DNA of 64,000 bases from Solirubrobacter taibaiensis (lineage in GTDB: Bacteria > Actinomycetota > Thermoleophilia > Solirubrobacterales > Solirubrobacteraceae): assembly GCA_027587225.1 (NCBI GenBank), contig JAPDDQ010000004.1, positions 186,001 through 250,000 of the forward strand, in the 5' to 3' direction. The position numbers and the translations under genes were made by a program. Below, piece by piece: positions 25,266-34,055 of the stretch. How positions within the stretch are numbered: the first letter of the stretch is position 1; each line of letters begins with the position of its first letter. The notes under the pieces are model-generated. The model was given only the letters and a program-made list of their open reading frames with translations, ran no database searches and had not been told where the DNA came from.

Positions 25266-28156
25266 GTCGTTTCAGCGACCTGCAGTTCTTCGGGGAATGG
25301 CGGCCGTATCAGCGCGCCGCGCTGGCCGCGTTCGAGAAGGACCGCAAGCATGGGAACACGCGCACGCACATCGTCGCGCCGCCCGGGAGCGGGAAGACGT
25401 TGCTGGGCGTGGAGCTGATCCGCCGGGTGGGCAAGCGGGCGCTCGTGCTGGCGCCCAACCAGGGCATCCAGCAGCAGTGGCCACGCGCGGTGGGCTCGTT
25501 CACCGACCGCCCGAACGAGATCGCCGGCGCGGACCCGCTCAAGCCGATCGCGTGCCTGTCGTACCAGGCGCTGTGCCAGCTGGAGGACCCGGAGATCCTG
25601 CTTGGCCGGCTCGCGCAATCCCGCTGGGCGGACGAACGCGCGGCGGCCACGGGCATGACGCCGGAGGAGGCGCTGCGCGAGGGCGAGGCCTTCGAGGGCG
25701 AGGCGGCCAACCGCCGCGCGCGCGAGCTCTCCCGCATCAGCGCCGCCCTCAAGCGCGAGGTCGCGCGCGGCGAGCACGCCGGCGTGGAGCTCCGGGACCT
25801 CCTCAGCGAGACGGCCCGCGCCCGTGTCCAGCAGCTCGCGAAGATGGGCGTCGGCGTCGTCCTGCTCGACGAGTGCCACCACCTCGCCTCCCTGTGGGGC
25901 TACGTGGTCCGCGCCGTGCTGCAGGAGCTGCCGGAGGGCACGCACGTGATCGGCCTCACCGCCACGCCGCCGGTCAGCCTCCCCGAGGCCGAGGCCGAGC
26001 TCTACGACGCGCTGCTCGGCCCCGTCGACTTCACCGTCCCCACCCCCGCCGTCGTCCGCGACGGCCACCTCGCGCCTTACCAGGAGCTCGCGCTGCTCAC
26101 CGAGCCGCTGGCCGGCGAGCGCGATTGGCTCGCCGAGCACGACACGCGCTTCCGCGAGCTGGTCACGAACCTGCACGACGGCGACTTCCCCGAGTGGGTG
26201 ATCGGCCGTCTGCACGACCGCCGGCGCTCGGCCGAGGACGAGACGGAGCTGAGCTGGCCGGAGTTCCAGAAGCGCAGCCCGAAGCTCGCCCGCGCCGGCG
26301 TCCGCTTCCTGCTCTCGGCCGACCTGCGGATCCCGCCCGGCGCGCCCCGCGGCGAGCAGTACCGCCGCCAGCCCGACCTCGACGATTGGCTCGTGCTGCT
26401 GGAGGACTACGCCCTGCGCAAGCTGGCGAGCGATCCTTCCCGCGACGCCGCCGACCAATACGAGGCGATCGCGGCCGCACTGCGCGAGCTGGGGTTCAAC
26501 CTCACCCGCAAAGGCATCCGCCGCGGCACGTCCGAGGTGGACCGGCTGCTGACCGGCTCGCAGGCCAAGGCGCTCGGGCTCGTCGACGTCGTCGCCCACG
26601 AGCTCGAGCACCGCGGTGATGCCATCCGCGCCTTGGTCCTCACCGACGCCGAGCTCGCCGCCCAGCGCCCCGACGACGCCCTCACCGGCGTCCTGGACCC
26701 CGCCGCCGGCACGGCCCGCCACGTGTTGCTCGCGCTCGCTGCCGACGACCGCGTCGCCCACCTGCGCCCGCTGCTGGTGAGCGGACGCGGCCTGCGCTGT
26801 CACCCCAACGACGCCGACGTCCTGCTCGAAGCGCTCAAGGCCTCCGCCGAGGGCCACTTCAACCTCACCGAATGGGATGCCGAGCCCGACGGCCTGCTCA
26901 TCTCACTGGAGTCCCAGGGCGCCGAGTGGATGCCGCGCGCGTGGGTGGAGCTGGCGACGCGCATGTTCGTGGAGGGCACGACGCAACTCCTCGTCGGGAC
27001 CCGCGCGCTGCTCGGCGAGGGCTGGAACTGCCCGCCGCTGAACGTGCTGATCGACATGACGATCGCCACCACCGGCGTGTCCGTCCAGCAGATGCGCGGC
27101 CGCTCGCTGCGGCTGGATCGGGGCGACCCGCTGAAGGTCGCGTCCAACTGGGACATCGTCTGCGTCGCGCCCGACCTCGTCCGCGGCAACGCGGACTACG
27201 AGCGCTTCGTACGCAAGCACCTGAACCTGTTCGCGCCCGCCGAGGACGGCCAGGTGGAGGCGGGCCCGTCGCACGTGCACCCGGAGCTCGGCCCGTTCGG
27301 CCCGCCGCCCGTCGAGCGCTTCCGCGACCTCAACCGCGAGTTGCTCCAGCGCGCGGCCGACCGCGACGGCGCCCGCGAGCGGTGGCAGATCGGGACGCCC
27401 TACCGCGGCGTCGAGCTCCCCACCTTGCTGGTGCGCAGCCGGTCGAGCGGTTCCGTGGCGCCGCCCCGCGTGACCAAGGCCGGGCGCACGCTGCATCTCT
27501 CCCAGCGGGTCCCGATCGGCACCGGCCTCGGCGGCGGCGCCGCGTTCGGCGTGCTCGGCGTGGCGGCGAGCGCCCCGCCGCTGCTCGCCGGCCTCGCGCT
27601 CGTGCCCGCCGGCCTCGCCTGGGCCGCCGTCCGGCTCTCAGCGGCCAAGAAGCGGCTCCCGCTCGTGCTCCCGCTGGACGCGTCCGCCCGGGCGGTGATC
27701 GAGGCCTACCGGGAGCTGGATGAGCTGAGCCCGGAGGCCGCGTCGAGCCTCACGATCGAGCCGCGCAGCTCGGGCTACCTGCGCTGTGAGCTGACCAAGG
27801 CCACCGCGGTGGAGGCGAAGCGGTTCGCGACCGCCCTGGACGAGCTGGTCAGCATCTCCGACAACCCGCGCTACCTCGTCTCGCGTCCGCTCGCCGACCC
27901 GCGCCGCGGCGCGCTCGGGCTGCTCGGGCGCGTGTTGACGCGCCGCCCGCCGTTCGACGAGCGCCTGCACCCGGTGCCCGCCGACCTCGCGCGCAACAAG
28001 GAACGCGCCGAGGCGTTCGCCCGTGCGTTCCGGCGGTACATGGGTCCCGGAAGGCTCGTGTTCACGCAGCGCAGCGAGGAAGGCCACGAAGCCCGTGCCG
28101 AGGCGGCCTCAGCCGACGGCGGCTACGAGACGCTCGTGCGCGACGTCTGGGTCTGA
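25262..28156 (+). CDS. DEAD/DEAH-box SF2 helicase with C-terminal membrane hairpin
   Basis: 964 residues from a GTG overlapping the SCO1 stop. N-terminal helicase half: Q-like WRPYQRAAL, Walker A PPGSGKT (residue about 39), DEAH-type box LLDECHH (about 203), motif III LTATPP (about 234). A long insertion follows, then the second RecA domain with GEGWNCPPLN and arginine motif QMRGRSLR (about 609). Near residues 750-795 two hydrophobic stretches (GTGLGGGAAFGVLGVAAS and LLAGLALVPAGLAWAAV) look like a membrane hairpin, followed by a soluble 170-residue end. Function unknown; DNA repair or defence are possibilities. Confidence 0.85.
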   Translation: MSRFSDLQFFGEWRPYQRAALAAFEKDRKHGNTRTHIVAPPGSGKTLLGVELIRRVGKRALVLAPNQGIQQQWPRAVGSFTDRPNEIAGADPLKPIACLSYQALCQLEDPEILLGRLAQSRWADERAAATGMTPEEALREGEAFEGEAANRRARELSRISAALKREVARGEHAGVELRDLLSETARARVQQLAKMGVGVVLLDECHHLASLWGYVVRAVLQELPEGTHVIGLTATPPVSLPEAEAELYDALLGPVDFTVPTPAVVRDGHLAPYQELALLTEPLAGERDWLAEHDTRFRELVTNLHDGDFPEWVIGRLHDRRRSAEDETELSWPEFQKRSPKLARAGVRFLLSADLRIPPGAPRGEQYRRQPDLDDWLVLLEDYALRKLASDPSRDAADQYEAIAAALRELGFNLTRKGIRRGTSEVDRLLTGSQAKALGLVDVVAHELEHRGDAIRALVLTDAELAAQRPDDALTGVLDPAAGTARHVLLALAADDRVAHLRPLLVSGRGLRCHPNDADVLLEALKASAEGHFNLTEWDAEPDGLLISLESQGAEWMPRAWVELATRMFVEGTTQLLVGTRALLGEGWNCPPLNVLIDMTIATTGVSVQQMRGRSLRLDRGDPLKVASNWDIVCVAPDLVRGNADYERFVRKHLNLFAPAEDGQVEAGPSHVHPELGPFGPPPVERFRDLNRELLQRAADRDGARERWQIGTPYRGVELPTLLVRSRSSGSVAPPRVTKAGRTLHLSQRVPIGTGLGGGAAFGVLGVAASAPPLLAGLALVPAGLAWAAVRLSAAKKRLPLVLPLDASARAVIEAYRELDELSPEAASSLTIEPRSSGYLRCELTKATAVEAKRFATALDELVSISDNPRYLVSRPLADPRRGALGLLGRVLTRRPPFDERLHPVPADLARNKERAEAFARAFRRYMGPGRLVFTQRSEEGHEARAEAASADGGYETLVRDVWV

Positions 28157-28380
28157 ACGAGACTGTCGAGTGCCGCGTCCTCGCGGTCCTGCGCCGCGCG
28201 ATACACGGAGTACGCAGCCCGCGAAGGATGGTGACGCCAGGCGGCAAGCGCTTCCGACGCCTCTTCGGCCGCGTCGCGCCAGGCTTCGAGCACGGGGCTC
28301 CACGCGGGATCGCGGCGCAGCACGATCTCGAACGTGTCCGGCACGTCGTCGAGGAGAGATCGCAGGTCGCTGGTGCTCAT
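28123..28380 (-). CDS. Small hypothetical protein, tandem paralogue A
   Basis: 85 residues, acidic, helical, no signal. The stretch EAWRDAAEEASEALAAW followed by AAYSVYRAAQDREDAAL recurs in the neighbouring small gene (paralogue B), so this is a real family in tandem rather than a chance frame. Its 3' end overlaps the convergent helicase by 34 bases. The pattern of a Tyr-Arg-Ala-Ala-x-Asp-Arg helix suggests a small helical bundle. Function unknown. Confidence 0.65.
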   Translation of the reverse strand: MSTSDLRSLLDDVPDTFEIVLRRDPAWSPVLEAWRDAAEEASEALAAWRHHPSRAAYSVYRAAQDREDAALDSLVQTQTSRTSVS

Positions 28381-28461
28381 CGCGTGAGGGGGATTCCCGA
28401 ATGTTCGCTGGACACACCTGCAACTACGCAGGAACGGTCCAGCTGGTTGTCATTCGGACCC

Positions 28462-28653
28462 TCAGACGAGGATGAGCGCGCCGGCTGTCAGGTTCGCGAG
28501 CTCGGTCTCGGCCGCGTCCGAGCGGTCTTCGGCCGCGCGATACACGGCGTACGCATCCGCGCCCGGGGCCACACACCAGGCGTCATACGCCTCGTTGGCT
28601 TCAGCGCGCGCGGCGCTCCAGAGGACGAAGACCTCTTCGAGCTGACCCAGCAT
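28462..28653 (-). CDS. Small hypothetical protein, tandem paralogue B
   Basis: 63 residues. VLWSAARAEANEAYDAW and DAYAVYRAAEDRSDAAETEL align with the core of paralogue A, which lies 81 bases downstream on the same strand. It lacks A's N-terminal about 30 residues. The matched core across two different genes supports coding. No known domain is recognised. It might be cotranscribed with the membrane-protein pair upstream on the same strand (32-base gap). Confidence 0.6.
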   Translation of the reverse strand: MLGQLEEVFVLWSAARAEANEAYDAWCVAPGADAYAVYRAAEDRSDAAETELANLTAGALILV

Positions 28654-28685
28654 CTCGCCGGGCGAGTTCCCCGCTGGCGAGCGAC

Positions 28686-28832
28686 CTAAACGTCGTCTTC
28701 GTCGTCGATGTCAGAAATCCCGGAAGGTCCGCGAAAGCGCGCCCACAACAGCGCGCCGAGCATCGCGAGCACGGGCGCGAGATACAGCAGCTGCGCCGCC
28801 CAGTGGCCGGGATGTGCGAACAGCAGCGTCAT
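28686..28832 (-). CDS. Small single-pass membrane protein
   Basis: 48 residues: one hydrophobic helix (WAAQLLYLAPVLAMLGALLW) and a charged, acidic end (ISDIDDEDDV). The ATG overlaps the stop of the preceding polytopic membrane protein by four bases, so the two are coupled and probably act together. Its start MTLLFAHPGHW echoes the partner's own beginning (LLFAHGIVG). Too short for family assignment; likely an accessory subunit. Confidence 0.6.
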   Translation of the reverse strand: MTLLFAHPGHWAAQLLYLAPVLAMLGALLWARFRGPSGISDIDDEDDV

Positions 28833-30163
28833 GCGTTCAGCGCCGCCGACAACAGCCACAGCCCGAGACACGTGAACGCCACCATCAACACCAGCATGAC
28901 AACCTGCGAGCGGGTCGCGGCACGGGCGGAGCCGTACAGCTCGAGTGCCCGGTCGTGGGCCAGCACGAGCGCCGCGACGTGGCCGACGACGAGCGCGCCG
29001 ACCTGCACGTACCAGATGCCGGTGGCGCTCACGACGCCGTAGTCGATGTCGCGCTCCGCACCGCCGAACCAGTTCGAGCCGTCGCCGAGCGGATCGCTCA
29101 GCAGCCGCCACAGGTCCTGCCCGTTGTAGGCCAGCAGCGAGAAGTAATGGGCGACGAGGTAGCCCGCGGCGATCGGGATCAACGTGTGAGCGAACGCGCG
29201 AGAGAGCTCGCGGCGCGAGGTGCCCTCCGGCGGGCGCATCCCGCGCATGCCGAGCGTGTAGATGGCCGCGACGATCAGCACCGCGCCGGCCAGGCCGATC
29301 ACGAACGCGATCTCGAGCGAGAGCCCGATCCCCAGGCCCAGGTCGCGGAAGAAGGTCTGCAGGCTCTTGGCGATGTCGTTGAACAGCGCGCCTTCCTTGG
29401 CCCCGTCGAACGCGGTCGAGCCGATGGCGACCATCAGCAGCGCGGCCGTCCCCACCACCGGGGTGAGCCGGGCGGTCGCGGAAGACGGCACGCGCAGGCG
29501 GCCGTCGCCGAGCGGTGAGAGCGAGCCGATGAGGCCGAACAGCACGCCGAACGCGTCCGCGTTGCGCACCCACGGCTCCACGCCGTAGAGGCTCATCCCG
29601 ACCACCATCACGACGAGGTAGACGAGCATCAGGACCGCGAGCGACCCGGGCTGCGTCCCGCGCGCCCACGCCAGCTCACAGATCGCGAACGCGAACAGCC
29701 CCGCCGCGGCCGGGAACCGCCCGAGCCGCGCCGGGTACTCGAGCGGCTCCGGCAGCGCGCCGAAGCGACCCGCGGCCCAACCGGTCAGGCGGCCGAGCGC
29801 TCGCCACGGGCTGAACAGCCCGAACACGTCGCCGAACAACAGCGACAGGAACGGGATGCCGACCCAGAAGCCGACGTACACCGCGGTCGGCGCGAGATTC
29901 TGGCTCTGCGTGTCGGTCCCGAACAGGCCGGCCCAGACGGCGAGGAAGAAGACGGCGACGCCGAGCGCGCCGCACAGGACCTCGACGGGGCGCGGGATGC
30001 CGAACAGTGGCCGGCCTTCCATCGCCCGCAGCTTCGGCTTGGACCAGCCGAGCGCGAGCGCGACGAAGGACACGACGAGCACGGCGGCCGCGGCGGCGGC
30101 GAACAGGGTCTCGGGGATCGGAAGATCGGCGCGGCCGACGATCCCGTGCGCGAACAAGAGCAC
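28829..30163 (-). CDS. Polytopic membrane protein of unknown function
   Basis: 444 residues starting with GTG, with about 11-12 hydrophobic segments. Conserved-looking loops include GVEPWVRNADAFGVLFG, GLFSPWRALGRL and GYLVAHYFSLLAYNGQDLW, the last with histidine/tyrosine in a helix as in heme- or metal-binding membrane proteins. Homologues in actinobacteria are sometimes labelled fenitrothion hydrolase after a Burkholderia membrane enzyme; that label is from memory and weak. Coupled to a 48-residue membrane partner. Function open. Confidence 0.65.
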   Translation of the reverse strand: MLLFAHGIVGRADLPIPETLFAAAAAAVLVVSFVALALGWSKPKLRAMEGRPLFGIPRPVEVLCGALGVAVFFLAVWAGLFGTDTQSQNLAPTAVYVGFWVGIPFLSLLFGDVFGLFSPWRALGRLTGWAAGRFGALPEPLEYPARLGRFPAAAGLFAFAICELAWARGTQPGSLAVLMLVYLVVMVVGMSLYGVEPWVRNADAFGVLFGLIGSLSPLGDGRLRVPSSATARLTPVVGTAALLMVAIGSTAFDGAKEGALFNDIAKSLQTFFRDLGLGIGLSLEIAFVIGLAGAVLIVAAIYTLGMRGMRPPEGTSRRELSRAFAHTLIPIAAGYLVAHYFSLLAYNGQDLWRLLSDPLGDGSNWFGGAERDIDYGVVSATGIWYVQVGALVVGHVAALVLAHDRALELYGSARAATRSQVVMLVLMVAFTCLGLWLLSAALNA

Positions 30164-30185
30164 CGGGCGAGTCTAGGAACGACAA

Positions 30186-30210
30186 CGGCCCCGCCGACGT
30201 GGCGGGGCCG
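30186..30210 (-). terminator. GC-rich stem-loop terminator
   Basis: A perfect 10-base stem, CGGCCCCGCC and GGCGGGGCCG, around the loop GACGT. It lies 35 bases after the stop of the secreted protein on the minus strand and just before the next minus-strand gene. On that strand the stem is followed by TTGTCGTTCC rather than a strong U-tract. Probably ends the secreted-protein transcript. Confidence 0.7.
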
Positions 30211-30244
30211 CTGAGGCACTACGGAGTTTCTACTGAGCTGATGC

Positions 30245-30949
30245 TCAGCTGCACTTGATGTCGAACGAATCCTTGGCGGACGCGGCCGCCGGCGGGTTCG
30301 GGTTACCGGCGTAGGCCACTTCGACGCCGATCGTGTGCTTCTTGCCCTTGCAGCCGACGGACGAGATGAGGGCGTTCTTGCCCTTCTTCTTGTTGATCGT
30401 CGCGGAGAGCTCGTTCAGCGCGGAGTAGACGTTCGGCACCGGCTGCTGCAGCTCGGGCGTGATCACGATCGTCATCGTCTGGCCCTTGATCTTGCCGTGC
30501 AGGACGGCGTCGGCCGAGCCCGAGAGCAGGAACAGGAGATCGTTCTTGCCGACGATCGGCTGGACGTCAAAGCTCAGCGGCGACGGCGTCGTCGAGAACG
30601 GGTTCAGGTTGGCGCTGGCCTTGCCCTTGCCGGCGAACGACTTCTTGCACAGGTTCCGGTCCAGAATCAGCGCGTTGTCGTCGACGGTGCACTGGTCAAG
30701 GCCCTTGGTGGAGACCTTGATCGTCTTCGGGAACGTGATCTTGATCGACTTCGCCGTCGTCTTCGCCAGAGCGTTGTTCTTGACGTCGAGCTTGAAGTTC
30801 ACGGCCTTGGGCTTGGCCTTGGTGCCGGCCTTCGAGGGCGAGCCGCTACCAGTGGCCTCGATGCTGGGGGTGGTGTCCTGGGCGTAGGCGATGCCGGCAG
30901 TGCCGAGGGCGAGCGTCGCCACCGAGGCGACGAGGAAGGACTTGCGCAA
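30245..30949 (-). CDS. Secreted hypothetical protein, lysine-rich beta-type
   Basis: 234 residues from a TTG start with AGGAG about ten bases upstream. A signal peptide (RKSFLVASVATLALGTAGIA, cleavage near AYA) is followed by a lysine- and serine-rich extracellular domain with two cysteine pairs (DQCTVDD, RNLCKKS; SVGCKGK, IKCS). The alternation of short hydrophobic strands suggests a beta-sandwich. No enzyme motif. It is followed by a terminator, so it is likely monocistronic. Similar secreted proteins seem common in Solirubrobacter-type genomes, by recollection. Confidence 0.7.
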   Translation of the reverse strand: MRKSFLVASVATLALGTAGIAYAQDTTPSIEATGSGSPSKAGTKAKPKAVNFKLDVKNNALAKTTAKSIKITFPKTIKVSTKGLDQCTVDDNALILDRNLCKKSFAGKGKASANLNPFSTTPSPLSFDVQPIVGKNDLLFLLSGSADAVLHGKIKGQTMTIVITPELQQPVPNVYSALNELSATINKKKGKNALISSVGCKGKKHTIGVEVAYAGNPNPPAAASAKDSFDIKCS

Positions 30950-31078
30950 CTGGGGAACTCTCCTCTTGAGGAACGGTCATTCTTGGGCGACACGGACGCA
31001 TGGTGCGCACCGCGGCGCGGACCTACCAACAACACGTCAAAAAGCAAAAGGTTTCGCTGCTACGGTCGCGGATCGCAA

Positions 31079-31825
31079 ATGCGTGCTTCTGACGCCAGCA
31101 TCGCCGCTCCGCCGTTCCCGCGCAAGTTGCCTTGGTGCAACGTCGCGATGCTGAAGATGCACGAACAGCGCGGAAAGGCCGTCCTGGTCGAGTTCTGGGA
31201 CTTCTGCCGCGTCAACAACCTGCGCACGCTGCCGTACCTGAAGGCCTGGCACGAGCGCTACGCCGAGGCCGGCCTGCGCGTGATCGGGGTGCACACCGGC
31301 GGGTTCCCGCCCGCGCGGGACGAGGACAACGTGCGCCGCGCCGTCGAGCGGCTCGAGATCGAGTGGCCCGTGGTGATCGACACCGAGCTCGAGATCTGGG
31401 ACCTTTATGGCAACGAGGGCTGGCCCGCGCGCTACCTGTGGACGCCCGATGAGCACACGCTGTTCTCGATGCACTACGGCGAGGGCGCCTACGCCGAGAC
31501 CGAGCGTGAGATCCAGGAGCTGCTCGGCGTGTCCGGCGACGTCGTCCCGCCGGTCCGGCCCGAGGACGCCGAGGAAGCGCTGATCGTGCCGCAGACCGAG
31601 GACCAGCCCGGTCCCTACTCCGGCCCGTACGAGGCCGGTGGCGTGTGGGCGGTGGTGGACGGCTTCGGGGCCATCCGCGTCAACGGGCGCGAGTTCGACG
31701 TCACCGAACCGGGCGCGCTCCAGCTCATCCAGCACGACCGGCACACGCGCGGCGAGCTGGAGTTCGAGCTCACCGAAGGCGTGGCGGTCTACGCCACCTG
31801 CTTCACCCCTGGCCTCGCGCCCTGA
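31079..31825 (+). CDS. Thioredoxin-like (redoxin) protein with degenerate active site
   Basis: 248 residues. PPFPRKLPWCNVAM and AVLVEFWDFCRVNNLRTLPY match the redoxin/DipZ-C-terminal pattern, but the usual CxxC is C43-R-V-N46, so only the first cysteine remains; without the resolving cysteine it may be a thiol-binding or structural protein. A second domain from about residue 165 (GVWAVVDGFGAIRVN through GVAVYATCF) resembles the beta-sandwich seen after DipZ thioredoxin domains. No signal peptide is visible. The 3' end overlaps the convergent phosphoesterase by 23 bases. Confidence 0.7.
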   Translation: MRASDASIAAPPFPRKLPWCNVAMLKMHEQRGKAVLVEFWDFCRVNNLRTLPYLKAWHERYAEAGLRVIGVHTGGFPPARDEDNVRRAVERLEIEWPVVIDTELEIWDLYGNEGWPARYLWTPDEHTLFSMHYGEGAYAETEREIQELLGVSGDVVPPVRPEDAEEALIVPQTEDQPGPYSGPYEAGGVWAVVDGFGAIRVNGREFDVTEPGALQLIQHDRHTRGELEFELTEGVAVYATCFTPGLAP

Positions 31826-32897
31826 GCTCGTCGTGGCCGCGGTCGCCGAGCAGCCGCAGGAGCTGCGGCGGCCCGGTGTCGGTGACCAGCACGGCGGTGC
31901 CGGGCCAGTACGGCGAGCCGTTCACCTCGGGCGTGAGGAAGTGCGGCTGGTAGACCCACGAGCCCGTGTTGACGATCCTCGTGCCGTTCGCGCCCCACTC
32001 CGCGGGGTCGTCGCCGGGCCACGGGCCGGAGCGGTGCGAGTGGCCCCAGATGAAGTAGTCCGCCTGTACGTCCAGGCGCCGGAGCACCTCGGCGATGCCG
32101 CTGAGGTAGCCGCGTCGCAACGCCGTCGGTGACAAGTTCGACTGCAGGGGGCCGAGCCCGGCGAGGTTGAGGCTGCGCACCGCTGCCCGGTAGCCGGTCT
32201 TGAGGGCGAGCGCGCGCGGAGACCGCTCGGACGTGAGCGCCCGGTACGAGCGCGACGACGCGCCCCCGCCCTTGGACACGATCGAGTTGTCCGCGCGCTG
32301 CGTGAGCGCGTGCAGCCAGGCGTAGAGCGGGCTGAGGACGGCTTCGTAGTCGTCGGGCGTCGCCGTGTCCGGGAGCGGAGCGATCCATTTGGCCATCGCC
32401 CCGACGAGGATGCGCTCGAAGGTCGGGACGGTGGCGTGGGCGTCGGCGTAGTGGCCGTGGAAGGCGTAGACGTCGTCGCGCAGCCACAGGCCGGGGTAGG
32501 CGAACTGCAGCCGTGCGGGCCGCGCCGCCTCCGCGAGGGCGCGGGCGAGCGGACCGTGGGCCTCGAAGTGCTGCTCGAACCCGAGGAAGCCGGCGGGCTC
32601 GCTCTGCAGGCGCGCGTCGATCCAGCCCGCCGCCAGCCCGTGATCGTGGTTGCCCGCCGTGATCACGAACGCCTTGTCGGGGCCGAGGCGTTCGCCGACG
32701 GCCTTGAAGAACGGCCCGGCGACCTCCAGCGCGTCGCGATGCGCCGCCTCGCGCAACTCGAGGCCGTCGCCGAGGATCACGAAGCGATCTACGCCGTCCA
32801 GCGCGTCCAGCAGCGGCTCCTGCAGATCGCGCCGGCGCAGGAGGTCCGATCGCTCCTGGCGGCCGAGGTGCAGGTCTGAGACGACGAGGGTCTTCAC
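31803..32897 (-). CDS. Calcineurin-like metallophosphoesterase
   Basis: 364 residues from GTG. The metal-binding blocks are VVSDLHLG, ILGDGLEL (GD), AGNHDHG and GHSHRSG, in canonical order for calcineurin-like phosphoesterases. A long helical insertion lies between GNHD and GHSH (residues about 110-290), longer than in simple family members. The substrate may be a nucleotide, lipid phosphate or DNA end. It is divergent from a CoA-transferase with 18 bases between starts. A much longer open frame upstream is the complement of that gene and is rejected. Confidence 0.85.
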   Translation of the reverse strand: MKTLVVSDLHLGRQERSDLLRRRDLQEPLLDALDGVDRFVILGDGLELREAAHRDALEVAGPFFKAVGERLGPDKAFVITAGNHDHGLAAGWIDARLQSEPAGFLGFEQHFEAHGPLARALAEAARPARLQFAYPGLWLRDDVYAFHGHYADAHATVPTFERILVGAMAKWIAPLPDTATPDDYEAVLSPLYAWLHALTQRADNSIVSKGGGASSRSYRALTSERSPRALALKTGYRAAVRSLNLAGLGPLQSNLSPTALRRGYLSGIAEVLRRLDVQADYFIWGHSHRSGPWPGDDPAEWGANGTRIVNTGSWVYQPHFLTPEVNGSPYWPGTAVLVTDTGPPQLLRLLGDRGHDELRARGQG

Positions 32898-32915
32898 CCG
32901 TCTAGTGTGCCCGCG

Positions 32916-34055
32916 ATGGCGCCACTGGACGGAATCCTCGTCGCCGACTTCTCGCGCGTGCTCGCCGGGCCGCTGGCCGCGATGCTGCTCGGCGACCTCG
33001 GCGCGGACGTGATCAAGGTCGAGCGCCCCGACGGCGGCGACGACACGCGTGCCTGGGGCCCGCCGTGGCGCGACGGCGTCTCGACCTACTACCTCGGGCT
33101 CAACCGCAACAAGCGCTCGATCGCGCTCGATCTGAAGAACCCGGACGATCTGGTGCTCGCGCGGGAGCTGGCCGAGCGGGCCGACGTGATGATCGAGTCG
33201 TTCCGGCCTGGGCTGATCGGCGAGCTGGGCCTCGCCCCGGACGACGTTCGCCGTGCCAACCCGGGCCTCGTCTCCTGCTCGGTCACCGCGTTCGGCAGCT
33301 CCCCCGAAGCGGCCGGGATGCCGGGCTACGACTTCCTGCTCCAGGCCATGGGTGGGCTCATGTCCGTCACCGGTGAGCCGGACGGGCAGCCGCTGAAGGC
33401 CGGCACGGCGGTCGTCGACCTGGTGTGCGGACTGCTGGCGGCGAACGGCATCCAGGCGGCCTTGGTGGAACGCGCGCGGACCGGCGTCGGCCGCCACGTC
33501 GAGGTGTCGCTGATGGACTCCGCTCTCACGTGCCTGCTCAACCAGGGCACGGCCTGGGTGGCCGCGGGCGTGACCGGCCGGCGGCGCGGGAACCGCCACC
33601 CGAGCATCGTCCCCTACGAGACGTACGCGACCGCCGACCGGCCGCTGGCGATCGCGGTCGGCAACGAGCGCATCTTCGTGCGGCTGTGCGAGGCGCTCGG
33701 GCTGCCCGAGCTGCCGGACGATCCACGCTTCGCCTCCAACGAGGTGCGGGTGGAGCACGCGGACGCGCTGATGGACGCGTTCGAGGCCGTGTTGACCACG
33801 CAGCCCGCCGAGCACTGGCTCCAGGTGCTGGGGGCGGCGAAAGTGCCCGCGGGCCCGATCAACGGCGTCGACGAGGCCTTCGCGCTGGCGTCCGAGTTGG
33901 GGATGGAGCCGGTCGAGGACGTCGGCGGGCTGCCCGTGATCCGCCCGCCGCTGCGCGTGGACGGCGAGCGGCCGGACATCCGCCACGCGCCGCCCGGCCT
34001 CGACGAGCACGGCGACGAGCTGCGCGCGTGGCTCACACGGGCTGCACGTGGGTGA
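32916..34055 (+). CDS. CaiB/BaiF class III CoA-transferase
   Basis: 379 residues, starting at ATG with LDGILVADFSRVLAGPLAAM, the family's standard N-terminus. KVERPDGGDDTRAWGPPW, the following YYLGLNRNKRSIALDLK and the aspartate-containing SLMDSALTCLL are typical. These enzymes move CoA between carboxylates such as carnitine, oxalate, formate or 2-methyl-acyl acids, or racemise 2-methylacyl-CoA. Substrate is not predictable here. Its 3' end overlaps the convergent phosphoesterase by 23 bases. A GTG nine bases upstream is an alternative start. Confidence 0.92.
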   Translation: MAPLDGILVADFSRVLAGPLAAMLLGDLGADVIKVERPDGGDDTRAWGPPWRDGVSTYYLGLNRNKRSIALDLKNPDDLVLARELAERADVMIESFRPGLIGELGLAPDDVRRANPGLVSCSVTAFGSSPEAAGMPGYDFLLQAMGGLMSVTGEPDGQPLKAGTAVVDLVCGLLAANGIQAALVERARTGVGRHVEVSLMDSALTCLLNQGTAWVAAGVTGRRRGNRHPSIVPYETYATADRPLAIAVGNERIFVRLCEALGLPELPDDPRFASNEVRVEHADALMDAFEAVLTTQPAEHWLQVLGAAKVPAGPINGVDEAFALASELGMEPVEDVGGLPVIRPPLRVDGERPDIRHAPPGLDEHGDELRAWLTRAARG

